This document shows, in pieces, positions 1 to 6,877 of a stretch of DNA of 24,274 nt. The notes under the pieces were generated by a model. The model saw only the letters and a list, made by a program, of their open reading frames with translations, was not told where the DNA came from and made no database searches. Source of the stretch: an uncultured Clostridia bacterium (GTDB lineage Bacteria; Bacillota; Clostridia; TANB77; CAG-508); NCBI GenBank assembly GCA_948560265.1, contig CAOXTD010000005.1:80277-104550 (forward strand), given 5' to 3'. The translations under genes were made by a program, and so were the position numbers. Each line of letters starts with the position of its first letter. Within the stretch, counting starts at the first letter, position 1.

Positions 1-3
1 AGT

Positions 4-819
4 ATGCAGAAAGAAACAGAAATTGATAGAAAGAAATTAGTAAGAAGAGTTATATTAGTTTTACTAATTATTCTTCTACTTATTTTAATAAAACGAGTTA
101 TTTATAGAAGAATAGAAAGTGAAGAGGAACTAGCAAGTAGCAGCCAGACTAATATGATAATAAGAGATGAAAATAGACCAACAGATAAAATAACAATAAT
201 CATGAAAAATGAAGAAGGACCATCCAAAATAGACAAAAAAGAAGATGAGAAAAAGGAAACAAAACTAGACTGGAATTTGCTATTAGTTAATACTGATAAT
301 AAAATGCCAGATGACTATTATGTTCAGCTAGAAAATATTGACCAAAGCAGAAGTTTTGATAAAAGAGCAATTCAAAATTTAACAAACATGCTAAGTGCAA
401 TCAGAAATGCAGGCATTTTTGATATCTGGATACAATCAGCCTATAGGACCCCAGAAGCACAACAGAAATTATTCGAAGATCAAGTACAAGCTTATATATA
501 TCAAGGATATGATGAAAGAACAGCTAGAGAATTAACAGAAAAAATCATTAATAAACCTTGGCAGAGTGAGCATAATTTAGGACTAGCTGTGGACTTTAAC
601 TATGTAAATAGAGAATTTGAGAATACAGCTGCCTTTCAGTGGTTACAAGAAAATGCACAAGATTATGGCTTCATTTTACGATATGCAGAAGAAAAAGAAA
701 ATATTACCAAAGTAAGTTATGAGCCTTGGCATTGGAGATATGTTGGAGAAGAACATGCAAAGAAAATGAAAAGTCGAAATTTATGCTTAGAAGAATATAT
801 TGAACAAATAACAAAATAG
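4..819 (+). CDS. VanY-type D-alanyl-D-alanine carboxypeptidase (peptidase M15B), membrane anchored
   Basis: The 271-residue protein has a basic N-terminus and one membrane segment at about residues 15-30, then a charged linker (35-90) and a C-terminal M15B domain. Zinc-site motifs are complete: SAYR at 145-148, SEHNLGLAVD at 188-197 (His190, Asp197) and EPWHWR at 240-245 (His243). The family trims the terminal D-Ala from peptidoglycan stem peptides outside the membrane. The start is the first ATG, only four bases into the window, so its ribosome site and any upstream operon partner cannot be seen. The next gene starts about 100 bases downstream. Family assignment is secure; a link to glycopeptide resistance is not implied, since there are no van regulatory genes here. 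Confidence 0.9.
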   Translation: MQKETEIDRKKLVRRVILVLLIILLLILIKRVIYRRIESEEELASSSQTNMIIRDENRPTDKITIIMKNEEGPSKIDKKEDEKKETKLDWNLLLVNTDNKMPDDYYVQLENIDQSRSFDKRAIQNLTNMLSAIRNAGIFDIWIQSAYRTPEAQQKLFEDQVQAYIYQGYDERTARELTEKIINKPWQSEHNLGLAVDFNYVNREFENTAAFQWLQENAQDYGFILRYAEEKENITKVSYEPWHWRYVGEEHAKKMKSRNLCLEEYIEQITK

Positions 820-858
820 AATATTTTAAAAAGTGTTCAAAAAAGCAAAAAAATATAG

Positions 859-864
859 TATAAT
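859..864 (+). promoter_or_regulatory. Candidate -10 box (TATAAT) upstream of the cytidylate-kinase-like gene
   Basis: TATAAT lies 53 bases before the kinase start, in the only gap between the carboxypeptidase and the kinase. The -35 position 17 bases upstream is poor (TGTTCA-like). A five-codon ORF (MLNKI, 887-904) with a strong AAAGGAGAT ribosome site follows and may be a tiny leader peptide. Both calls are inference from motif and spacing. Confidence 0.4.
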
Positions 865-917
865 GCTTATAAAATTAAAAGGAGATATGTTAAATAAAAT
901 TTGACATTTAAGGAAAT

Positions 918-1598
918 ATGAAAAATTTAGTAATAGGAATTGAAGGACACGTTGGCGCAGGTAAAACTGCAATCTGTAAAGAATTGTTAAATAAAATACC
1001 CAACAGTATCTTATTACAAGGTGGAAATCTATATCGTGGTATTGCTTATGCACTACTTCGTAGTGGTGCTAACATAGAAGAATTAAAGCAAAATATGAAG
1101 CAAACAGATATTAAACAAATTATGGAGAAATTAAAAATACAGATTGCGATTGAGGATAGAGATACAGTAATTTATATGGATGGAAAAAAGATAGAGGAGG
1201 AGCTTTTACAGTCAACAGCCTCTTCTTTAGCTGTTTCTGAGATTAGCAATGTGGCAGATAATCAAAACTTCTATTTATTTGGAAGAAAAATTATTGAACA
1301 ATTTAAAGAAAAATTTAATGTCATTGTTTCAGGAAGAGACTTAATGAAAATCTATCCAGATTTAGATTATCACTTTTTAGTAACAGCTTCTTTAGAGGAA
1401 CGCGTTAGAAGAAAATGCATAAAATATAACGACACAATTAGCCAAGAAGAAGTAAGAAAAAATATTATACAAAGAGACAAAGTGCAAGAACAATCAGGTT
1501 ATTATAGGCAATATGAAAATACAACTGTAGTAGATGTGACAGATTGCAAAACGATTGAGGATTCTGCAAAAGAAGTGTTAAAACGTATTAGTTTGTAG
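918..1598 (+). CDS. Cytidylate-kinase-like nucleotide kinase
   Basis: The 226-residue protein has a P-loop at residues 10-17 (GHVGAGKT). The later SGRDL segment is followed by a strand and TASLEERVRRK, matching the CMP-kinase pattern of GRD, then F-L-T-A-S, then an arginine-rich LID. The expected reaction is phosphate transfer from ATP to (d)CMP. The first ATG begins only eight residues before the P-loop strand, so it must be the start or very near it. The AAGGA upstream is unusually close (three to four bases). murD follows after 21 bases, so the two are probably co-transcribed. Divergence from classical Cmk leaves substrate specificity open; the cytidylate-kinase-like family is the safest name. 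Confidence 0.8.
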   Translation: MKNLVIGIEGHVGAGKTAICKELLNKIPNSILLQGGNLYRGIAYALLRSGANIEELKQNMKQTDIKQIMEKLKIQIAIEDRDTVIYMDGKKIEEELLQSTASSLAVSEISNVADNQNFYLFGRKIIEQFKEKFNVIVSGRDLMKIYPDLDYHFLVTASLEERVRRKCIKYNDTISQEEVRKNIIQRDKVQEQSGYYRQYENTTVVDVTDCKTIEDSAKEVLKRISL

Positions 1599-1619
1599 AT
1601 AAAAGGGAGACAAGGATTT

Positions 1620-3020
1620 ATGAGTTATCAAAACGAGAAGTTAGAAGAATTTGAACAATATATAACAGGAAAAAAAGTAGCAATTATAGGTTTGGGAATT
1701 AGTAATATTCCATTACTAGACTATTTTTATAAACTACATTGCAAAGTTAGCATTTTTGACAAAAGAGAAGAGGTAAAGTTAGATAAACAAGCAGTAGAAA
1801 AAATTCAAAACTATGCATTTGAGTTATATACAGGACCAGATGCTATGCAACGTTTAGTCGGTTTTGATATTATTTTCCGTTCACCAAGTTGTAGACCAGA
1901 TACACCAGAAATTGTTAAAGAATTGGAAAGAGGAGCAATTTTAACTTCTGAAATTGAAATGTTAATGCAAACTTGCCCAGGCACTGTAATTGGCATTACA
2001 GGAAGTGATGGAAAAACGACTACTACCAATTTAATTTATCATATTTTAAAAGAAAAGGGTTATCATTGTTATTTGGGTGGCAATATTGGTATTCCACTAT
2101 TTACAAAAGTACATGAAATGAAGCCAGAAGATATGATAGTTCTAGAACTTAGTAGTTTTCAATTAATAGATATGCAAATAAGCCCACATATTAGTGTGAT
2201 AACAAATATATCTCCAAATCATTTAGATATTCATAAATCTTATGAAGAGTATATTGAGGCCAAGAAAAATATTTTTAAGTATCAAAATGAAAATGATGTT
2301 TTAGTGATTAATTATGATAATACTATTACAAGAGATTTTAAAGGAGAAGCGAAAGGAAAAGTCGTTTACTTTAGTAGAAAACAAAAATTGGAAGATGGTG
2401 TGATTTGCGATAGTGGTATTATCAAATCTTGTGAGGAAAAAGTAAGAAGGCATATTTTAAATACAAGAGATATTTTACTTCGAGGCGTACATAATCACGA
2501 AAATATTTGTAGTGCAATTGCAGCTACTGCTAGCCTAGTAGAACCTGAAATCCAGCTTGAGGCAATTAAAAAGTTTAGAGGTGTTGAACATAGATTAGAG
2601 TTTATTAGAGAAGTGAGTGAAGTAAAATGGTACAATGACTCTATTGGAACCTCCCCAACTAGAACAATTGCGGGTTTAAATTCTTTTTCAGAAAAAATTG
2701 TACTGATTGCAGGAGGATATGACAAGCATTTAGACTATACTCCTATTGCGAAGCCAATTGTAGCCAATGTAAGTAAACTAATTTTGATAGGAGCAACTGC
2801 GCCAAAGATAGAGGAAGTAGTTACACAAGAACTAGAAATGCAAGGAAAAGAATTACCGATTTATCATTGTAATACTTTACAAGAAACTGTGAAAAAAGCA
2901 TATGAAATAGCCAATAGTGATGAAATTGTTTTATTTTCGCCAGCAAGTGCAAGTTTTGATATGTTTAAGAACTTTGAAGAAAGAGGAGAAATGTTTAAGG
3001 CGTTAGTAAATCAACTATAA
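1620..3020 (+). CDS. murD: UDP-N-acetylmuramoyl-L-alanine--D-glutamate ligase
   Basis: MurD adds D-glutamate to UDP-MurNAc-L-Ala in cytoplasmic peptidoglycan precursor synthesis. The 466-residue length is normal. An N-terminal Rossmann-like domain begins VAIIGLGISN (20-29). The central ATPase carries the Mur ligase P-loop GSDGKTTT (128-135), then ELSSFQL and the NHLDIH segment. The C-terminal domain has HNHENICSA, EHRLEF, YNDSIGTSPTRT and the terminal SPASASFDMF motif. The start is an ATG preceded by GGGAGA. It follows the kinase gene closely. No defects were seen. Two CGG trinucleotides occur (1859, 2671), both out of the codon frame. Confidence 0.97.
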   Translation: MSYQNEKLEEFEQYITGKKVAIIGLGISNIPLLDYFYKLHCKVSIFDKREEVKLDKQAVEKIQNYAFELYTGPDAMQRLVGFDIIFRSPSCRPDTPEIVKELERGAILTSEIEMLMQTCPGTVIGITGSDGKTTTTNLIYHILKEKGYHCYLGGNIGIPLFTKVHEMKPEDMIVLELSSFQLIDMQISPHISVITNISPNHLDIHKSYEEYIEAKKNIFKYQNENDVLVINYDNTITRDFKGEAKGKVVYFSRKQKLEDGVICDSGIIKSCEEKVRRHILNTRDILLRGVHNHENICSAIAATASLVEPEIQLEAIKKFRGVEHRLEFIREVSEVKWYNDSIGTSPTRTIAGLNSFSEKIVLIAGGYDKHLDYTPIAKPIVANVSKLILIGATAPKIEEVVTQELEMQGKELPIYHCNTLQETVKKAYEIANSDEIVLFSPASASFDMFKNFEERGEMFKALVNQL

Positions 3021-3024
3021 CAGG

Positions 3025-3053
3025 AACCATTTATTAATATGATACATATGATA
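3025..3053 (+). promoter_or_regulatory. Candidate sigma-K-type sporulation promoter
   Basis: AACC at 3025-3028 and CATATGATA at 3045-3053 are 16 bases apart. That matches the sigma-K pattern (mACm, 16 bases, CATAnnnTA) as known from Bacillus. The predicted start site is near 3060, just before the AAAGGAGG ribosome site (3064-3071) and the ATG at 3078. Motif match is seen; sporulation control is inference. Confidence 0.45.
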
Positions 3054-3077
3054 CAGTAAATGAAAAGGAGGTATCAT

Positions 3078-3782
3078 ATGTATTATCAAAATTATGAAGA
3101 TTATATGCGTCAAGTGTTAGGGTATCCAATGAATGATCCTAATATTTACGAAACATATGATTATAGAAATGATTCAATATATCAAGATACATATTCTGAA
3201 TGTTATCCTGAAATTTATCATTTAGTATATCCAATGGTTTGCAAAGTATGCGAAACAAACACACAACCAATTACACCAGAATTAGTAGAGAAGATGACAG
3301 ATGAAGTATATATGGCTATTGAAGATACTCAAACAACTGTAAATATTAGAGTAAATACTTCAAAACCAGAGGAAAATCGAATATCAAATTCTACTAATAC
3401 AAATAAAAGTAGTAGTGAAGAAATGAGAATTTCTAAAACAAGAAGTGAAAGAATTAATAAAAGTGTAAGTAGTCATGCAGAAAATAGAGAAGTGAAAGCT
3501 AGTAGCTCTTCTGTGCCAGAAAATATAGAAAATACAGCACTAGCTGAAACAAGACATTCTAGTTCTAGTTTAAGAGACTTAATTAAAATTTTAATTTTAA
3601 ATCAAATATTAGGGAATAGACCTAGACCACCAAGACCTCCTCGTCCACCATTTCCAGGAGGACCAGGTCCAGGAATGCCGCCACCAAGACCACCGTTTCC
3701 AGGAGGAAGACCTCCGATGGGACCAGGTGGTAGACCACCAATGATACAACCAAGAGAATACCCAGAGTATTTAGAATTTTAA
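3078..3782 (+). CDS. Proline/glycine-rich hypothetical protein, possible spore coat-associated protein
   Basis: I do not recognise a named family. I chose ATG 3078 over the in-frame ATG at 3060 because a strong AAAGGAGG lies just ahead of 3078 and overlaps the first option; this gives 234 residues. The N-terminal ~85 residues are tyrosine-rich, with a compact segment around YPMVCKVCETNTQPITPELV and a possible helix. Residues ~95-165 are a Ser/Asn/Glu/Arg low-complexity linker. A short helix (RDLIKILILNQILG) follows, and the C-terminus is a repetitive RPPRPP/FPGG/GMPPP tail. The tyrosine-rich head, proline-rich tail and sigma-K-like promoter suggest a spore outer-layer protein, but this is inference. 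A clear terminator follows. Confidence 0.7.
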   Translation: MYYQNYEDYMRQVLGYPMNDPNIYETYDYRNDSIYQDTYSECYPEIYHLVYPMVCKVCETNTQPITPELVEKMTDEVYMAIEDTQTTVNIRVNTSKPEENRISNSTNTNKSSSEEMRISKTRSERINKSVSSHAENREVKASSSSVPENIENTALAETRHSSSSLRDLIKILILNQILGNRPRPPRPPRPPFPGGPGPGMPPPRPPFPGGRPPMGPGGRPPMIQPREYPEYLEF

Positions 3783-3804
3783 AAAATGAATTGTTAAAAA
3801 TTGG

Positions 3805-3845
3805 AAAGATATACAAAAACAGATTGTATATCTTTCTTTATTTTT
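3805..3845 (+). terminator. Rho-independent terminator
   Basis: An 11-bp perfect stem (AAAGATATACA at 3805-3815 with TGTATATCTTT at 3825-3835) has a 9-base loop and is followed by CTTTATTTTT. It closes the proline-rich gene. Confidence 0.8.
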
Positions 3846-3910
3846 GAAGAAACTATTATTGAATGTATATACATTCATATAAAATTTTAAAAAGAAAGAA
3901 GGAAAATCGA

Positions 3911-4348
3911 ATGAAAGTAAAAGATTGTATGTGTAATGAAGTTTGTTGTGCTACTCCAAGTAGTACAGTAAAAGAATGCGCCGACATGATGTGTAACAAA
4001 CATATTGGTTGTGTTCCAGTATGTGATAATACACAAAATGTAGTTGGTTTGATTACAGACCGTGATATTATTTTAAGATGTGTGGCTTGTAATAAAGATC
4101 CTCAAAATACACCAATTAGTGAAATTATGACTTGTAATCCTTGTTGTTGTACTCCAGAAGTAGATGTTACAGAAGCTGAAAAGTTAATGTCTGAAAATCA
4201 AATAAAAAGAATTCCTGTTGTAGAGAATAATAGAATAGTTGGAATATTAACATTGGGTGATTTAGCAGCAAATACTGGAATAGATAATGCAGGGGTAGAT
4301 AACACTTTAAATAATATTTGTAAATGCAATGATAAAAATGCGGAATAA
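3911..4348 (+). CDS. Cysteine-rich tandem CBS-domain protein
   Basis: ATG 3911 is preferred to the in-frame ATG 3863 because AAGAAGG lies just upstream and the CBS fold starts immediately (MKVKDCMC). The product is 145 residues. Two CBS motifs are visible: the first ends VVGLITDRDIILR, the second ends IPVVENNRIVGILTLGDLA. Such pairs usually bind adenine nucleotides and act as regulatory modules. The oddity is about sixteen cysteines, including CC, CCC and CxC clusters, far above normal for the family. That may mean metal binding or thiol chemistry. It stands alone between a terminator and a promoter. There is no effector domain, so its target is unknown. Confidence 0.85.
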   Translation: MKVKDCMCNEVCCATPSSTVKECADMMCNKHIGCVPVCDNTQNVVGLITDRDIILRCVACNKDPQNTPISEIMTCNPCCCTPEVDVTEAEKLMSENQIKRIPVVENNRIVGILTLGDLAANTGIDNAGVDNTLNNICKCNDKNAE

Positions 4349-4353
4349 ATTAA

Positions 4354-4382
4354 TTGACAGAAATGGCATAAGTTTATATAAT
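4354..4382 (+). promoter_or_regulatory. Sigma-A promoter of the permease gene
   Basis: A consensus TTGACA (4354-4359) and TATAAT (4377-4382) are separated by exactly 17 bases, 36 bases before the permease start. Both hexamers are perfect. Confidence 0.8.
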
Positions 4383-4417
4383 TAGCACATAATAGAAATT
4401 AGGGAGGAAATGACCAT

Positions 4418-5513
4418 ATGGTTATTGATATGAATTACTGGGGAAAAGTGCTAAAAAATATTGCAGTTTTGGCTTTAACCATTTTAGGTGTTTATTTAGG
4501 CTTTAAACTAGCAATATTTTATATGCCATTTCTTGTTGCATTTATTATCGCTTTAATGTTAGAACCTTGTATTCGTTTTATTATGAGAAAAACAAAATTA
4601 AAAAGAAAAGCAAGCTCAATTTTAGTATTTGTTATAGCAATTATTATTATAGTAGGATTGCTTGTTTGGGCAGGAGTGACAATTGTATCAGAAGCTTCTA
4701 ATCTATTAACTAGTTTAAACGAATATTTTGAAAAAGGATATGCATTAGTTCAAGATGTAATTTCTAAAATTGATTTTAGTAGATTACAAATACCTGAAAA
4801 TATTATGAATACAATTCAAGAGTCTGCAATGGAATTTTTGGGAACATTAACAGAATGGGCAAAGAGTGCTTTGACAGGAGCAATTAATTTCTTGACATCT
4901 ATACCAACCATTGGAGTTTATATGGTTGTAACATTACTTTCTTTATATTTTATGTGTGTAGATAAAGTATATATGATAGACCAGTTAGAACATCATCTAC
5001 CACAAACTTGGGTAAAGAAAATTGGCGTACATTTAAAGGATTTAGTAAAGTCTTTAGGTGGTTACCTAAAGGCAGAACTCACACTGGTACTTATTTCGTT
5101 TATTATATCTGTTATTGGATTATACATTTTCCATTTTGTAGGTTTAAACGTAGAATATCCATTATTAATGGCTTTAATTATAGGGTTTGTAGACTTATTG
5201 CCAATCTTCGGTTCAGGAACATTCATGATACCTTGGGCAATTTTGAGTGCCTGTACTGGTGACTTTACGTTAGCTGTTGCTATTTTAGTATTATGGGCAA
5301 TTATGTCTATTGTAAGACAAATGATAGAACCTAAGATAGTCAGCCGGACACATTGGAATTCATCCAATCTTTACATTGATTGCTATGTATACAGGATTTA
5401 AATTTATAGGTGTGTTAGGGATGATTATAGGTCCGATTTTATTAATTGTTTTGAAAAATATATTTGCTACATTTATTGACAAAGGAGTATTTAAATCCAT
5501 TTTTGAAAGGTAA
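4418..5513 (+). CDS. AI-2E/YtvI-type permease family protein with a +1 frameshift at a CGG codon
   Basis: This is a PF01594-type membrane protein, about 364 residues if the frames are joined. It has N-terminal membrane helices, an amphipathic central region and a C-terminal helix cluster. The family includes YtvI (sporulation-associated) and putative autoinducer exporters; the substrate is not known. The zero frame runs through IEPKIVS and then CGG (5345-5347), after which it encodes non-family sequence and stops at 5401. The +1 frame from GGA (5346) restores the conserved tail HIGIHPIFTLIAMYTG, continuing GFKFIGVLGMIIGPI to TAA 5511-5513. There is thus one surplus base exactly at a CGG codon. 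No slippery heptamer or Shine-Dalgarno-like stimulator is visible. The start has AGGGAGG at 4401-4407. It is a real recoding site, a mutation, or a sequencing error. Confidence 0.85.
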
Positions 5514-5601
5514 CTTTCAGATAATTAGAATAAAGAATTAGAAAATAAAATGTAGAACAAAAGCAATAAACTAGAAAATAAACTAATAGGAGAAGAAGGA
5601 A

Positions 5602-6174
5602 ATGGAATTAACAGCAACATATATTGTTTCACAAATATTTGCAATACTAATGTATGTATTATTGGCTTCAACTTATTATTTGAAAAATAGAAAAACTGTG
5701 CTAACCATTAATATTTTAGCAATGGTAGCACAAGCTATTTCTTTTATTTGTTTAAAAGCATATACAGGTTTAGCAATGGATATCGTTGCGATTATTCGTA
5801 ATATCATATTTATGATAGACGAAAAGAAAAATGGCAAAAGGGAACAAAATACAAAAAGAGACATTATTATTTTAGCGATACTATATGTTATTACCATATT
5901 ACTAAGTGTCTTTACCTATAGTGGGCTTCCAAGCTTATTCTCAGTATTAGGAACTTTTCTATACACTTATTCTGTATGGCAGAAAAATACCAATACATAT
6001 AAATTACTTGGAATTCCAACTAGTATGTCATGGATAGCATACAATATTTATATCAAATCTATTTTCGGAGGCATTTTGGAAAGTATTGTACTAATTTGCT
6101 CAGGTGTAGGATATCTGTTAGCTAAGAAGAAAACGAGCAAACAAGAGGAAATACAACCTAATACACAGAAGTAG
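5602..6174 (+). CDS. YgjV-family multi-pass membrane protein
   Basis: The 190-residue protein has about six hydrophobic segments and resembles the YgjV/bacterial inner-membrane family: paired short helices, a conserved ...DIVAIIRNIIFM... segment in the middle and LPSLFSVLGTFLYTYSVWQ... later. Function in the family is unknown. ATG 5602 is preceded by GGAGAAGAAGG. Its last 17 bases overlap the 3' end of the convergent gene, so the transcripts collide. No membrane-transport motif was recognised. Confidence 0.75.
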   Translation: MELTATYIVSQIFAILMYVLLASTYYLKNRKTVLTINILAMVAQAISFICLKAYTGLAMDIVAIIRNIIFMIDEKKNGKREQNTKRDIIILAILYVITILLSVFTYSGLPSLFSVLGTFLYTYSVWQKNTNTYKLLGIPTSMSWIAYNIYIKSIFGGILESIVLICSGVGYLLAKKKTSKQEEIQPNTQK

Positions 6175-6703
6175 AAGTGGTAACAAAGGAGTCATCAGGA
6201 GGATATACATATTCTTCAGATGGCTTTTCTATTTTTTGTATTTTTTCAATTTGAAGAATGGGGATTTCTCCATGATAGTTTCCTTTTATAATTTTACCTT
6301 CGATTTCTACCCAAGAATTATCTTCATATTTCGCCGCATCTTCACATTCACATAAAAAGCCTACAACAACAGTTTGAAAATCGGAGGAGATAACCATGTT
6401 TCTACCTAATACAAATTGAGTTTGAGTGAAGTCTATCATACGATAAACAAAACCAGAAAATTTGATTTTTTGCCCAACATATTGGTCTGTATTTTCATGA
6501 ACTACCTTTAAAACATTTGTATAGTTATTTACATTTAATTCTTGTACTTCTTCTGTTTTAGCAGTATCATTTGTCTTAAAGAAGTTATTACCTAAAATAC
6601 GATAACAAACAATAGCTGTAACAAGAAGGATAACAATAAATAAAATGCCAAGCAAGATTTTGCCTAATTTATTTCCATTCACTTTTACATTACAAATAAA
6701 CAT
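6158..6703 (-). CDS. Membrane-anchored protein resembling the C-terminal domain of TIGR03943/DUF1980 (YcgQ-like)
   Basis: The 181-residue protein has one membrane helix at about residues 14-35 and then an extracytoplasmic domain. The domain pattern is YVGQKIKFSGFVYR, then a strand, VVGFLCECEDAAKY, and W-VEIEGKI with a beta-rich ending. That resembles the OB-like C-terminal half of the YcgQ/TIGR03943 proteins, which are normally paired with a YcgR-type permease. Here the multi-helix N-terminal half and the permease are both absent, so it is a short form. The start at 6703 has an AAAGGTGG ribosome site. Family similarity was judged by eye and is moderate. Confidence 0.65.
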   Translation of the reverse strand: MFICNVKVNGNKLGKILLGILFIVILLVTAIVCYRILGNNFFKTNDTAKTEEVQELNVNNYTNVLKVVHENTDQYVGQKIKFSGFVYRMIDFTQTQFVLGRNMVISSDFQTVVVGFLCECEDAAKYEDNSWVEIEGKIIKGNYHGEIPILQIEKIQKIEKPSEEYVYPPDDSFVTTSTSVY

Positions 6704-6807
6704 AAGATTTCCACCTTTTAATTTGATTTAGTAATAAGTATTCAAAGATTTAGCAAATATGACTATAATAATCTTATTAAGAATTAAATGAAATCTTTCT
6801 AGAACTC

Positions 6808-6836
6808 TTGCGATTTTTCAGTAAAAGTGATATAGT
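6808..6836 (+). promoter_or_regulatory. Sigma-A promoter of secA
   Basis: TTGCGA (6808-6813) and TATAGT (6831-6836) are separated by 17 bases, 41 bases upstream of the secA start codon. This is the only good promoter in the divergent gap. Confidence 0.65.
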
Positions 6837-6877
6837 AACAAAGAATATTATGATTAACGTTAGGAAGGAAGAAAACA

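Noticed and set aside
887..904. Five-codon ORF MLNKI as an attenuator leader before the kinase gene
   Set aside because: It has a strong ribosome site but no alternative hairpins or regulatory codons, so only a mention is justified.
5008..5367. ORFs on both strands inside the permease gene
   Set aside because: They are shadows of the conserved permease frame and lack starts with ribosome sites.
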